Position numbers and translations under genes: made by a program
The notes under the pieces: model-generated
What the model was told of the DNA's origin: nothing
Seen by the model: the letters and a program-made list of their open reading frames with translations, nothing else
The model's database searches: none
Part shown: piece by piece, positions 8,236-17,132 of the stretch
Numbering within the stretch: position 1 is the first letter of the stretch
Layout of the letters: the number at the start of each line of letters is the position of its first letter
Source: Deltaproteobacteria bacterium
Lineage (GTDB): Bacteria; Desulfobacterota; Desulfuromonadia; Desulfuromonadales; BM103
Direction of reading: 5' to 3'
NCBI GenBank assembly: GCA_024636215.1
Contig: JAGXHL010000046.1
Span: 1 to 51,363 of the forward strand
Length of the DNA stretch: 51,363 nt

Positions 8236-9807
8236 TCAACTGCGCTTGAATAACGACACCGCTGCGGCGACCAGGCTGGCAAGGGAAAGATAAATCGCCC
8301 AGTCCTGCTCCAGCTGTAGAAAATAGAAAGCCAGAACCAGAAAGAAGATCAAGCGGCCGAGATTATGCAGGTACCTGGCGAGGCGCTGCACCAGGTAATC
8401 CCGATCGGCGCTTGCCATACGCACCATCAGATCACCCTGCTCCGCCAGTTCGACAACCTTGCGTGCCTTGCTCAGCGTGATCGGCAGCTGGATAAACTCA
8501 TGCTGCAGTTGCTGGAATGAAAGGCTGCCCTCCCCCAGGGCGCGTGGCAGGTTCTGCCTGAGCAGCGGCAGAATATCCTTGATGCCGTTGAAATTCTCAA
8601 CGTACTGGGTGCCGATCCCTTCGACAAGGGAACTGGCCCGCATCACGTAGATGACCTCCTGCGGTAGTTTGAATGGCTGGTCATGCATGACGTCAAGAAT
8701 GCCGAAGGCAAGTTCCTGCATACTCGAGGCTTTGAGGTGGTTGCTGTCAAAAATCTCGAACAAGTTCTCGGCGACACCGCTGAGCCCGGCAAAATCAGAC
8801 TCCTCGGTCAGGACGCCCATTCTGCGCGTGGCACTGACCAGGAGATCAAAGTCCCTTTCGTAGGCGGCTTTGACCGCGTAGATCATCGCCTGTCGCATAC
8901 TCTGGGAGATGCGGCTGACCATACCAAAATCGAGCAGTATCAGTTCGCCGCTTGGGCTGACCAGCAGATTGCCGGGGTGAGGATCAGCGTGGAAAAAGCC
9001 TTTGATCAGCATTTGTTCTACATAAAACACGACCAGTTGCTGCATCAGCTCGCTGAAGGGTATATCCAGCTGCTTTACTGAGGCGACGTCATCAATCCGG
9101 ATCCCTTCTTCATAGCTCATCACCAGGGCACTGTCCGAGCAATACTCGGGGAAAGGCACCGGAAAACGTACCCCCGAATCAGCATAAACCTGGCTGAAAT
9201 GCTCCAGGTTAGCCAATTCCTGACGCATGCTCACTTCCTGCAGGATCACCCGCGAGAAGGCCTTCAATACCGATTCGATGGAGTGATTGGTCTGATCGGT
9301 AAAGAGCGGTTTGAAGACCATCAGGAACAGGTTCAGCAAGCGAATATCGATGCGCACCTGCAACTGGATATTTTCCCGTAGCAGCTTGACGGCGACAACC
9401 GTGTGCGTGTCGCGCAGCACGGCTTTGTGGACCTGGCCGATGGAGGCACTGGCCAGCGGCGCCTGATCGAAGGTGGCGAATACTTCAGGGTCCGGGAAAG
9501 CGCGATGGAAAGCGCGCATGCGGTCCTTGTCACTCATCGACGGCATGCGGTCATGCAGCTGGCGAAGCGCCTGCAGATAGTCCGAATCGAAAAAATCGGC
9601 CCGGGTCGCCAGCACTTGGGCCAGCTTGAGAAAGCTGGCGCCAAGCGAACGGATATTTTCCACCAGCGCTTGCGGGGACAACGGACGCCACAGCAACCAG
9701 CGGCGCCGACGCCGAAAGAGCAGGAACACGGTTACCAGAAAGCGGAAGATCGCGTAACTGCGCTGCGGACGGCACAGGTGAAGAGCCAGCCAGAAGCTAT
9801 GGATCAA
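8236..9807 (-). CDS. ABC1/UbiB/AarF family atypical kinase
   Basis: A 523-residue membrane-associated kinase-like protein. The family KxGQ region reads GASFLKLAQ (61-64, Ala in place of the usual Gly). The Ala-rich nucleotide loop is ASASIGQVHKA (near 119-129), Lys141 is in VAVKLL, and the catalytic stretch is HADPHPGNLL with LLDFGM. Two transmembrane helices close the protein (about 480-520). UbiB proteins support quinone biosynthesis through ATP hydrolysis. There are no ubi or men genes nearby. It overlaps the 95-residue gene upstream by 11 bp, so the two are probably coupled. The KLAQ variant deserves comparison with active members. Confidence 0.9.
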   Translation of the reverse strand: MIHSFWLALHLCRPQRSYAIFRFLVTVFLLFRRRRRWLLWRPLSPQALVENIRSLGASFLKLAQVLATRADFFDSDYLQALRQLHDRMPSMSDKDRMRAFHRAFPDPEVFATFDQAPLASASIGQVHKAVLRDTHTVVAVKLLRENIQLQVRIDIRLLNLFLMVFKPLFTDQTNHSIESVLKAFSRVILQEVSMRQELANLEHFSQVYADSGVRFPVPFPEYCSDSALVMSYEEGIRIDDVASVKQLDIPFSELMQQLVVFYVEQMLIKGFFHADPHPGNLLVSPSGELILLDFGMVSRISQSMRQAMIYAVKAAYERDFDLLVSATRRMGVLTEESDFAGLSGVAENLFEIFDSNHLKASSMQELAFGILDVMHDQPFKLPQEVIYVMRASSLVEGIGTQYVENFNGIKDILPLLRQNLPRALGEGSLSFQQLQHEFIQLPITLSKARKVVELAEQGDLMVRMASADRDYLVQRLARYLHNLGRLIFFLVLAFYFLQLEQDWAIYLSLASLVAAAVSLFKRS

Positions 9808-10084
9808 CTTTCTCGCTCAGCTCTTTTTTTAAATTTTCCAGATCATCTTTGGTCGCCAGGTTGAGGTCGGCGACCACCTCTTTGACCATATCCTTGATCA
9901 TCTCTTTGAACTGAGCCTTCTCTTTCTCGCCGCGCTTGGCCATCTCGTCGAAAAAGGATTGAGCCTGTTCTTCGCTCTTCTCCCGCCAGGCCCTGAGCTC
10001 GTCGTTATTGGCCTCCAGCTTGTCTTTGACGGCCAAGGCCCCGCCGAGGGCTGCGAAAAAAAATTGTTCGAGTTTTTTATCCAT
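9797..10084 (-). CDS. Small phasin-like helical protein
   Basis: A 95-residue, highly charged and nearly all-helical protein: a short hydrophobic N-terminal patch (FFFAALGGALA) followed by long Lys/Glu amphipathic helices (EKAQFKEMIKDMVKEVV, DDLENLKKELSEKV). The pattern matches phasin-like or PHA-granule-associated small proteins that often sit beside UbiB-type kinases, but no specific function is shown. The ATG at 10084 has AAGGAGA upstream. Its 3' end lies inside the start of the UbiB-like gene. Confidence 0.65.
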   Translation of the reverse strand: MDKKLEQFFFAALGGALAVKDKLEANNDELRAWREKSEEQAQSFFDEMAKRGEKEKAQFKEMIKDMVKEVVADLNLATKDDLENLKKELSEKVDP

Positions 10085-10155
10085 CGCACGTCTCCTTTGC
10101 GAGTTATATTGGACAGGTATTTGGTGAAAGACCCAACTGAACGATCACTATCGAA

Positions 10156-10557
10156 TCAACCGGGATCGATCTCCAGGCTCTCCCCGCCGATCAGTTCAAG
10201 AGCCTTTTCTATCTTGAAATAGACGATGAATTTGGGCCCTTTGGCCGCATCTTCCTCAGGAGAAAGACAGCGGCGGGTCATCTCTTTAAGCAGTTCGGCG
10301 TTGTCATCTTCTCTGACCTTTTTCAAAAAAAGCCGCGCGCCTTTGTAGCCAGCGGCCCCTTCGATAAAGAGATAGCTCGCGTACGGATTCTGCGAGATAT
10401 TCCGGTAGGTCAGGCGATCACGCATGATAAACGCGAGAGTGCCGTCGTCCATGACATGGGGCCGCGCATAAATCGCGGCATCGACCCTGCCTTGCAAGTC
10501 AGCCGTGGACATGACGCCGATTCCTTTATTATGTTCAAAATATTCTTTCAGTTGCAT
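10156..10557 (-). CDS. Pyridoxamine 5'-phosphate oxidase-like FMN-binding protein
   Basis: About 133 residues with the split-barrel pattern of the PNPOx-like superfamily: an N-terminal helix, GVMSTADLQGRVDAAIYARP, a strand with TLAFIMRDRLTYRNI, then NPYASYLFIE. Such proteins bind flavin or heme; the substrate is not predictable. The ATG at 10557 follows GAGGTGAGAGCC and is preferred over the GTG at 10564. It is a single-gene unit upstream of, and co-directional with, the phasin-like gene, with a 71-bp gap. Confidence 0.8.
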   Translation of the reverse strand: MQLKEYFEHNKGIGVMSTADLQGRVDAAIYARPHVMDDGTLAFIMRDRLTYRNISQNPYASYLFIEGAAGYKGARLFLKKVREDDNAELLKEMTRRCLSPEEDAAKGPKFIVYFKIEKALELIGGESLEIDPG

Positions 10558-10758
10558 GGCTCTCACCTCTATTCAGGGAAAAGTTGCCTCATTAACAGAT
10601 CGAAAACTGCACCGTGCCCATCCGGAGCTTCCAGATAGACACTAACTATACCCAACTTTAAGATAATAGACAGGCTCAGGAGGTAAACTCTCTACCTTGG
10701 TAGCAAAGCGGTAACCTTGCTCACAGGTGTCAGGTAAATTCGAAGGTGTTTTGTCATT

Positions 10759-10927
10759 CTAGCAGGCTGTCGGACTATCCATGAGCCGGCTGTAAATCCG
10801 GCTGTTTGGACCATATTTCAGCTCCTTTTTGGTCCATAGCTACGGCTATGAACCTGCAAATGAGCTAAAATCTGTTCTCAAACATCCAAATTTTCGCTTC
10901 GCCCCGTATAGTCCGACAGACTGCTAG
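10759..10927. mobile_element. MITE-like palindromic element, complete copy
   Basis: A 169-bp element bounded by 20-bp inverted repeats, CTAGCAGGCTGTCGGACTAT at 10759-10778 and its near-complement at 10908-10927 (one mismatch). The interior holds further small hairpins (CCGG pairs near 10785, CATAGC/GGCTATG near 10842). There is no coding capacity. A shortened relative begins at 12500. Size and terminal inverted repeats fit a non-autonomous element, but no matching transposase is in the window. Confidence 0.75.
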
Positions 10928-11312
10928 GGAAGCAAACTCACTTTCGATACATTTGCCACGGTACCTTTCATTCTGCCAATAATAGACGAAAGATACTTTT
11001 CGCGAAGATGAGCTGGAGAGAATAAATTTGTAATGACCTTGATGTTTTGAGCAAGGGCATTATGTTTTTGTAGGAGAAAACTTCTGCCATTGGAGTCTCG
11101 CTTCCTTGAAGATAGTGGGGCTTTCAAAGTGCAAATGAGTAAGCTGAAATGATGCTACCTGAATATGCAAGATCAGCCTTAGATCAAGAGGACACATTGG
11201 CAAACGTTAACATTTGAAAGTGATCTGTCAAGAGGACCGTTTGCTTTCCACTGCTGGAGCACTTGAGGTCCTGGGCAAAGCTATATCGGCGAAGCTGAGG
11301 AGTCCACCCGCA
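10928..11312. other. Intergenic stretch with no supported gene
   Basis: Between the MITE-like element and the broken channel gene, 385 bp of mixed sequence. An open frame on the minus strand (10924-11127) shows no recognisable protein pattern and no good ribosome-binding site. The frame of the channel gene extends upstream to a TTG at 11214, but that extension lacks membrane-protein character. Confidence 0.5.
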
Positions 11313-12266
11313 ATGACAGCAACTGGCTATTATCTTATCTCGACCATACTGATGGCCGGTCTGACCTGGGATTGTTTTATTACGGTCTTCAGCGCCAGTG
11401 GCGCCAGATTTTTTACCCGCTTCGGGACCCGATAATTCTGGAAGTTTTCACTGTTTATCCATCGCCTGCTTGCTTTAATCGGTCTATTCATGTTACTGGC
11501 CACGATAATTCTCCGGCGGGTTATCAAGGGGAGCAGTCACTTTGCGGCGTTGGTCGCAGTTTCGGATTCGGTAATCAACAGCAGCTCCGGAAACGGGGCG
11601 AATTTTGCCGAATTAGTTTATTTCGTGGGCAGTACCATTACCAGCCTCGGTTACGGCGATTTCGTCGCTTCCGGTGCCCCCTGGACCTATATCAGCTGTA
11701 TCGCCGCTTTCGCTGCCACGGTGGTCATCACCATCTCGCTTTCTTATGTCCTTTCGGTCCTTAACGCCTCCATCGATCGTAAAACCCTGGCCCAGAACAT
11801 TTATGGCTTGGGACAGAATCCAGCCGAAATAATTGAAAAATTAAGAAAAGATGAGGAAAAGGGGCTGTTCAGGGAATATCTGCTCAATCTTTCCACTGAA
11901 ATCAATCGTTTCGCTCATAAACATCTGGCATATCCGGTTCTGCATTTCTTTCACAGCCCGGAACGCGAAAGATCGGCCGCCCGGGCGATACTGCTTCTGT
12001 CCGACTCGTTGTTCCTATTGAGCAGGATTCCCGGGGAACAGGAGCGATCTGGCGGTCTGCTGACAGTATTGAAGAGCAGTTTCGTAAATTACGGCACTCT
12101 GGCTGACTTAAAGTTAGTCCATCCCGCCTGTAAGACCGACCGTATCCTTGATGACGCTCACAATCTGAATTTAGATACGGAACACCCGGATTTCAGGCAA
12201 GCACTGGATAATTATCTGCCGCTGCGCCGTCAACTGGTTGCCATCTGCCTATCCGACGGCTGGTGA
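11313..12266 (+). pseudogene. Two-TM potassium-type ion channel gene interrupted by an in-frame TAA
   Basis: One continuous reading frame encodes an ion channel except for a single TAA at 11433-11435. Before it (from ATG 11313, preceded by GAGGAG) is the first membrane helix, LISTILMAGLTWDCFITVFS, then GARFFTRFGTR. After it come FWKFSLFIHRLLALIGLFMLLATII, the pore helix with the selectivity filter TSLGYGD (near 11655), the second helix, and a soluble domain of about 180 residues. The stop sits where family members have an ordinary residue, and TTA to TAA is a one-base change. An internal ATG at 11490 could start a shorter protein lacking the first helix. A sequencing error is the main alternative. 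Confidence 0.75.
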
Positions 12267-12366
12267 CCATAATATAGAGATTCTTGCGAGAAACCCGCTG
12301 TGCCTGTGGGGATAGTGGACGATTCCCATCCTGGACGACTCACGGTGAAAGATCCTGATAAGGGTG

Positions 12367-12500
12367 AGGGGGGGGGGTTTTTTGCTGATGCGGCGTCAAT
12401 CTGCGGGCTGGCTTGTGCAGCGTACCGATGTACACCTCTGCGCGGCCCTTGATTTCCTTGCCTCGATTAAAATTCCTCGTTTTCAGATCGAAAACGTTTA
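12367..12500 (-). pseudogene. Possible gene remnant next to a poly-G run
   Basis: On the minus strand, from about 12500 down to 12378, one frame reads smoothly as protein-like sequence (FDLKTRNFNRGKEIKGRAE, then YIGTLHKPARRLTPHQQ) and then runs into a run of about ten G on the plus strand (near 12367-12377). There is no start codon or ribosome-binding site, and its 5' side is cut by the truncated MITE. I do not recognise the family. It may be a decayed 3' end. Confidence 0.3.
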
Positions 12501-12580
12501 GCAGGCTGTCGGACTATCCATGAGCCGGCTGCAAATCCGGCTGTTTGGCCCATATTTCAGCTCCTTTTTGGTCCTGCTAG
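12500..12580. mobile_element. MITE-like element, internally deleted copy
   Basis: It matches the first 65-70 bases of the element at 10759 with few changes, then jumps from TTTTTGGTC directly to the terminal CTGCTAGG, so the right half is missing apart from the outer tip. The outer tip overlaps the 3' end of the LacI-family gene: the regulator's TAG (12577-12579) is part of the element's terminal CTGCTAG. Confidence 0.7.
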
Positions 12581-13605
12581 GTAGTTTGTCTCTCGATCAG
12601 GTCAAATCCGACGTCGATAACCTTGGGCCCTGGCGGTTCATTATTGAAGTGTGCAAGTAAGGCCTCGGCTGATTTCTGGCCGATCAGGGCACGGTCAAAT
12701 TTGATTGTGGTCAGAGGCGGAAAGGTGTGTGCGGCATAAGGCTGATCGCCGAAACCTATCAGGGCAATCTGTTCCGGGATTTTCAGCCCACGGGCCTGTA
12801 GTTCGGCCATGGCACCCTGAGCCAGGGTGTCCGAACTGCAAAAGACGACACCATCAATAAATCCCTGTTCCAGCAGGTTGGTCATACCGGTGCGTCCGGC
12901 CAGGAAACTCGTGGGAACAGGGACTACACTAATAGCGATGTCGGATCGGCCGTTTTCCTCCAGGGTATGAAGGAATGCCTGCTGGCGAATCTGGGCTCTA
13001 TGGTCTTCAGCAGACAGGATTCCAATGTTTTTGAATTTACGAGACAGTATGTACTGGGCAACCGACTGGCCGACCCGCTGGTGCGAAAACCCGACCACCA
13101 CGTCAAGTGGCGACGGTGTAATGTCCCAGGTTTCTACAACCGGAATATTGGCCGCGAGCAACAGCCTTTTCGTTTGGGGCGAATGGTTGATACCGGTCAG
13201 GAAAACTCCATCGGGTCGGCTTCTCAGTATGGCCGAGATCAGGGATTCTTCCTGCACTTCGTTGTAGCCGGATTCGCCCAACAGAACCTGGTAGCCGGCT
13301 TCCCGCATCTTTTCACTGAAAAATTTGATTGTTTCGGCATAGACGGAGTTGGCGATCGAGGGAACAATCGCCGCGATCAATCGGCTGCGCTTGGACGCCA
13401 GTCCTCCGGCGAGCATGTTGGGAACATAACCGGTCAGGCGAATGGCTTTCAAAACCTTTTCGAGGGTTTTTGCGGCAACCTTGTCGGGCTGATTCAGGGC
13501 GCGTGACACAGTAATCGGCGACACGCCGACGAGTTTCGCTACGTCGTCCAGGGTTACATTGCCTGAAGAACGAGAGCTGCTATTGTCGGTTTGGGGAGTT
13601 TTCAT
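12577..13605 (-). CDS. LacI/GntR-family transcriptional repressor of the hexarate operon
   Basis: A 342-residue LacI-family regulator. The N-terminal helix-turn-helix (about 17-36) reads VTLDDVAKLVGVSPITVSRAL with the hinge NMLAGGLASKRS. A periplasmic-binding-like effector domain follows (IAAIVPSIANSVYAE ... IALIGFGDQ). It is similar to GntR-type gluconate or sugar-acid repressors. It is divergent from gudD, and two near-palindromic operators lie between the genes, one near each promoter, so autoregulation plus operon repression is likely (inference). The probable inducer is a hexarate or a keto-deoxy intermediate. The last codon is followed by a TAG supplied by a MITE end, so the native C-terminus may have been altered. 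Confidence 0.9.
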   Translation of the reverse strand: MKTPQTDNSSSRSSGNVTLDDVAKLVGVSPITVSRALNQPDKVAAKTLEKVLKAIRLTGYVPNMLAGGLASKRSRLIAAIVPSIANSVYAETIKFFSEKMREAGYQVLLGESGYNEVQEESLISAILRSRPDGVFLTGINHSPQTKRLLLAANIPVVETWDITPSPLDVVVGFSHQRVGQSVAQYILSRKFKNIGILSAEDHRAQIRQQAFLHTLEENGRSDIAISVVPVPTSFLAGRTGMTNLLEQGFIDGVVFCSSDTLAQGAMAELQARGLKIPEQIALIGFGDQPYAAHTFPPLTTIKFDRALIGQKSAEALLAHFNNEPPGPKVIDVGFDLIERQTT

Positions 13606-13658
13606 GCCGTTTTGCTCCTTTACGGCAGTATGCTTCTAATGTTTTTAAAAGACAAGAA

Positions 13659-13672
13659 TGGTAGCGATACCA
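13659..13672. promoter_or_regulatory. LacI-family operator, copy 1
   Basis: TGGTAGCGATACCA, a 14-bp near-palindrome with a CG centre, 53 bases upstream of the repressor start codon. It matches the perfect operator at 13825 in 13 of 14 positions. It is expected to mediate autoregulation of the repressor gene. Confidence 0.7.
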
Positions 13673-13810
13673 AAACCGGATGTCAATGAAATTGTAATTT
13701 ACCTGATTAGCTTCGATAGTAGATAAAGCTCTAGAATATAACTAAAAAAAACAGATCTTACGAACAGAATTAGACGAATTATAATGCTTAATGATTTCTT
13801 GAAATTCCTA

Positions 13811-13839
13811 TTGACAAGCAAAAATGGTAGCGCTACCAT
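13811..13839 (+). promoter_or_regulatory. Predicted sigma-70 promoter of the hexarate operon with overlapping operator
   Basis: TTGACA at 13811-13816 is followed after 17 bases by TACCAT at 13834-13839. The perfect palindrome TGGTAGCGCTACCA (13825-13838; ATGGTAGCGCTACCAT including flanks) covers the spacer and -10 region. A bound repressor would block polymerase directly. Transcription would start near 13846, about 50 bases before gudD. Confidence 0.7.
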
Positions 13840-13898
13840 GCCATTCATAGAACGACATTATGATATGCTCGGATGCTTGCTGAAAGAAGGAGGCTGTC

Positions 13899-15248
13899 TT
13901 GAATCAGAAATACACTTCGGCTACGGGTGCGCCGGTGGTTACAGACTTTAAGGTTGTACCGATTGCCGGGCATGACAGCATGTTGCTGAATCTCAGTGGT
14001 GCACATGGCCCTTATTTTACCCGCAATATCCTGATCCTTGGCGACAACGCCGGAAATATCGGTGTCGGTGAGGTCCCCGGTGGTGAAGCTATACGCCAGA
14101 CCTTGGAAGATGCCAAACCGCTGGTTATCGGTCAACCTATCGGTCGTTATAACAATATCCTGAACCGGGTTCGTCAGACGTTTGCTGACCGGGATGCTGG
14201 CGGGCGCGGGCTGCAGACCTTCGATCTGCGGATAATGATTCACGCGGTGACCGCCCTTGAAGCCGCTCTGCTGGACCTGCTCGGACAATTTCTTGAAGTG
14301 CCGGTTGCGGCCCTGCTTGGTGAAGGCCAGCAGAGAAACTCGGTCGAGGTTCTCGGCTACCTGTTCTATATCGGCGACCGTAACAAAACGGATCTTCCCT
14401 ATCTTTCTGATCCGCAAAGCAGTGACGACTGGTTTCGAATGCGCCATGAGGAGGCAATGACCCCGGAGGCCATCGTGCGCCTGGCCGAAGCAACCCACGC
14501 TCGTTACGGCTTTAACGACTTCAAGTTGAAAGGTGGAGTGCTTTGCGGTGAGGAGGAGCTTGCAGCGGTGACGGCGCTGGCGAAACGCTTCCCCGACGCA
14601 CGTATCACCCTCGATCCAAACGGGGCCTGGTCTTTGGAGGAGGCAATTCGCCTCTGTCGCGGCCAGCACCATGTTCTCGCCTACGCTGAGGACCCTTGCG
14701 GCGCCGAAAACGGCTTCTCTGGTCGCGAGGTGATGGCCGAATTTCGGCGGGCGACCGGCCTGCCAACTGCGACCAACATGATCGCCACCGACTGGAGACA
14801 AATGGGGCACACGATTCAGCTGCATTCGGTCGATATCCCGCTGGCCGACCCGCATTTCTGGACCATGCAGGGGTCGGTACGCGTGGCTCAGATGTGTAAC
14901 GAATGGGGGCTGACCTGGGGATCGCATTCTAACAACCACTTTGATATCTCCCTGGCCATGTATACCCAGGTCGCAGCTGCAGCTCCCGGCAAGATCACTG
15001 CAATAGACACCCACTGGATCTGGCAGGATGGACAGCACCTGACCAAGAACCCGTACAAGATCGTTGGTGGCCTGCTCACTATTCCAGATCGGCCGGGGCT
15101 AGGTGTGGACATCGATATGGATGCGATCGAAAAGGCCAACCAGCTTTACCATTCGATGGGCCTTGGTGGTCGTGATGATTCAGTGGCCATGCAATACCTG
15201 ATTCCCGGCTGGACCTTCGATAACAAGAAACCCTGCCTGATTCGCTGA
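13899..15248 (+). CDS. gudD: Glucarate dehydratase
   Basis: A 449-residue enolase-superfamily enzyme close in length to E. coli GudD. Catalytic and metal residues are visible: Lys209 and Lys211 in FKLKGG, Asp239 in LDPNGAW, Glu264 in YAEDPCG, Asn293 in ATNM and His343 in GSHSNNH. It removes water from D-glucarate (or L-idarate) to give 5-keto-4-deoxyglucarate. The start is a TTG at 13899 with a strong AAGGAGG 5-11 bases upstream; no better ATG is available. It is the first gene of the operon, 60 bp after the operator, and is followed 17 bp later by the aldolase gene. Confidence 0.93.
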   Translation: MNQKYTSATGAPVVTDFKVVPIAGHDSMLLNLSGAHGPYFTRNILILGDNAGNIGVGEVPGGEAIRQTLEDAKPLVIGQPIGRYNNILNRVRQTFADRDAGGRGLQTFDLRIMIHAVTALEAALLDLLGQFLEVPVAALLGEGQQRNSVEVLGYLFYIGDRNKTDLPYLSDPQSSDDWFRMRHEEAMTPEAIVRLAEATHARYGFNDFKLKGGVLCGEEELAAVTALAKRFPDARITLDPNGAWSLEEAIRLCRGQHHVLAYAEDPCGAENGFSGREVMAEFRRATGLPTATNMIATDWRQMGHTIQLHSVDIPLADPHFWTMQGSVRVAQMCNEWGLTWGSHSNNHFDISLAMYTQVAAAAPGKITAIDTHWIWQDGQHLTKNPYKIVGGLLTIPDRPGLGVDIDMDAIEKANQLYHSMGLGGRDDSVAMQYLIPGWTFDNKKPCLIR

Positions 15249-15265
15249 ACGGAGGAGGAGACACC

Positions 15266-16165
15266 ATGGATACCAGTTTCATCAAGGGGGTCATCCCGCC
15301 GATTGTTACCCCGATCGATGAGCAGGAACGGGTCAACGAGAAGCCTTTGCGGCAAATCGTCGACCACATCATCGCCGGCGGTGTACACGGCATTCTCTCC
15401 TTGGGAAGCAACGGCGAATTCTACGGTCTGGAGCGTGAGGAGCAACAAAGAGCTGCAGCTATCACCCTCGACCAGGCCATGGGCAGGGTGCCGGTTTACG
15501 TCGGTATCGCTGATATTACCACCCGTGAGTGCGTGCGTTGGGCGCGTTGGGCCGAAGAACAGGGCGCGCAGGCGGTGTCGATTCTGCACCCGATGTTCCT
15601 GAGTCCCAGTGATAATGAACTCTACCAACATTTCAAGACAGTCGCCGAGGCAACCAGCCTGCCGGTGCTGCTTTATAACAACCCCGACCGCATGCGCTGC
15701 GGCATCTCAGCCAACCTGCTCGAGCGTCTTGCCGTAATTCCCAACATTGTCGGCGTCAAGGAGAGCAGCGGCGATATGACCTTGACAGCCGAGTTTATCC
15801 GTCGCACCAGGGGGCGCGATTTCAAGGTTATTGCCGGGCGCGACATCCTCATTCTTTCGACCCTGGTCTACGGCGGTGCTGGGGCGGTCGCTTCCTCGGC
15901 GAATATTGTACCGGAACTGGTGGTAGAAATTTATGACAAATTTGTTGCCGGGGATCTGGCTGGTTCCCTTGAGGCCCAGTATCGCCTGGCGCCCCTGCGC
16001 ATGGCCTACAATCTGGCCAGCTTTCCGGTTGTGACCAAGGACTATATGCGACTGCTCGGATTCGAGGTCGGTGAATCGATCCGACCAAACACGCGCAGCA
16101 CTCCGGACAACATGGAGACGCTGCAGAAACTGCTGAATGAACTCGGGGCAAAGCGATTGGCCTGA
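15266..16165 (+). CDS. DHDPS/NAL-family aldolase, probable keto-deoxyglucarate aldolase
   Basis: A 299-residue class I aldolase-fold protein. Schiff-base Lys165 is in VGVKESSGD, Tyr137 in LLYNNP, and the substrate loop LGSNGEFYGL is near 46-55. In the dihydrodipicolinate synthase superfamily such genes beside gudD are either 5-keto-4-deoxyglucarate dehydratases (product alpha-ketoglutarate semialdehyde) or retro-aldolases (pyruvate plus tartronate semialdehyde). Here garR and glycerate kinase follow directly, there is no semialdehyde dehydrogenase and no class II GarL, so the aldolase role is the better inference. The ATG at 15266 has GGAGGAGGA upstream. Confidence 0.8.
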   Translation: MDTSFIKGVIPPIVTPIDEQERVNEKPLRQIVDHIIAGGVHGILSLGSNGEFYGLEREEQQRAAAITLDQAMGRVPVYVGIADITTRECVRWARWAEEQGAQAVSILHPMFLSPSDNELYQHFKTVAEATSLPVLLYNNPDRMRCGISANLLERLAVIPNIVGVKESSGDMTLTAEFIRRTRGRDFKVIAGRDILILSTLVYGGAGAVASSANIVPELVVEIYDKFVAGDLAGSLEAQYRLAPLRMAYNLASFPVVTKDYMRLLGFEVGESIRPNTRSTPDNMETLQKLLNELGAKRLA

Positions 16166-16200
16166 CACGCGTTGAACTTTCAGGAAAAGGAGATGAAGGA

Positions 16201-17085
16201 ATGAAGATCGGATTTATCGGACTGGGAATTATGGGCAAACCGATGAGCAAAAACCTGCTCAAGGCCGGTTACAAACTGGTGGTAATGGATCGCAACCTGG
16301 ATGTCACCGACGAGCTTAATGCGGCAGGGGCCAAAGTGGTGACCACACCCAAGGCGGTCGCCGAGGAGGTGGATATCATCATTACCATGCTGCCTAATTC
16401 GCCTCATGTCAAAGAAGTCGTGCTCGGGCGTGACGGGATTATCGAGGCAGCACGTCCCGGGATGATCGTTATCGACCACAGTTCCATCGCGCCATTGGTC
16501 GCTCGTGAAGTCGGCACCGCACTTGCCGAAAAAGGTGTGGAGTTCCTGGATGCACCGGTCAGCGGGGGAGAGCCCAAAGCGATCGACGGCACTTTGTCGA
16601 TCATGGTCGGCGGTAAGAAGTCTGTCTTTGACCAGTGCTATGACATCATGAAAACCATGGCCGGATCGGTGACCTTGACGGGTGACATCGGGGCGGGGAA
16701 TATCACCAAGCTTGCTAACCAGATCATCGTCGCGTTGAACATCGCCGCGATGTCCGAGGCGCTGGTGCTGGCAAGCAAGGCCGGTGTCGAGCCGGATCTG
16801 GTTTACCAGGCGATTCGTGGCGGACTGGCCGGTAGCACGGTGCTTGACGCCAAGGCACCATTGGTCATGGACCGTAAATTTGATCCTGGTTTCCGTATCA
16901 ATCTGCACATCAAGGACCTGGCCAACGTGCTCGAAACTTCCCACGAGGTTGGAGTTCCCCTTCCGCTCACGGCGGCAGTGATGGAGATTATGCAGGCAAT
17001 GAAAATTGATGGCATGGGCGATCTCGATCATGGTGCGTTGGTGCGTCATTATGAAAAGCTTGCCCAGGTTGAGGTCAAACGCTAA
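16201..17085 (+). CDS. garR: Tartronate semialdehyde reductase (2-hydroxy-3-oxopropionate reductase)
   Basis: A 294-residue beta-hydroxyacid dehydrogenase of the same length as E. coli GarR. The Rossmann motif is GFIGLGIMGKPM (5-15), the substrate motif DAPVSGGE is near 118-124, and the catalytic Lys170 is in NITKLANQ. It reduces tartronate semialdehyde to D-glycerate with NAD(P)H. AAGGAGATGAAGGA lies just upstream of the ATG. Placed after the aldolase and before the kinase, it defines the glycerate route of hexarate breakdown. Confidence 0.92.
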   Translation: MKIGFIGLGIMGKPMSKNLLKAGYKLVVMDRNLDVTDELNAAGAKVVTTPKAVAEEVDIIITMLPNSPHVKEVVLGRDGIIEAARPGMIVIDHSSIAPLVAREVGTALAEKGVEFLDAPVSGGEPKAIDGTLSIMVGGKKSVFDQCYDIMKTMAGSVTLTGDIGAGNITKLANQIIVALNIAAMSEALVLASKAGVEPDLVYQAIRGGLAGSTVLDAKAPLVMDRKFDPGFRINLHIKDLANVLETSHEVGVPLPLTAAVMEIMQAMKIDGMGDLDHGALVRHYEKLAQVEVKR

Positions 17086-17132
17086 AGAGGATTGGCAGCC
17101 AGTTGTATACGTGTCGCTGCCCGGAGTGAAAC

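Noticed and set aside
10924..11127. Minus-strand frame of 67 codons
   Set aside because: No start context or recognisable pattern; it begins inside the MITE end.
13845..15038. Long minus-strand frame (397 codons) opposite gudD
   Set aside because: It is the antisense shadow of a well-supported gene; GC-rich codon use keeps it open.
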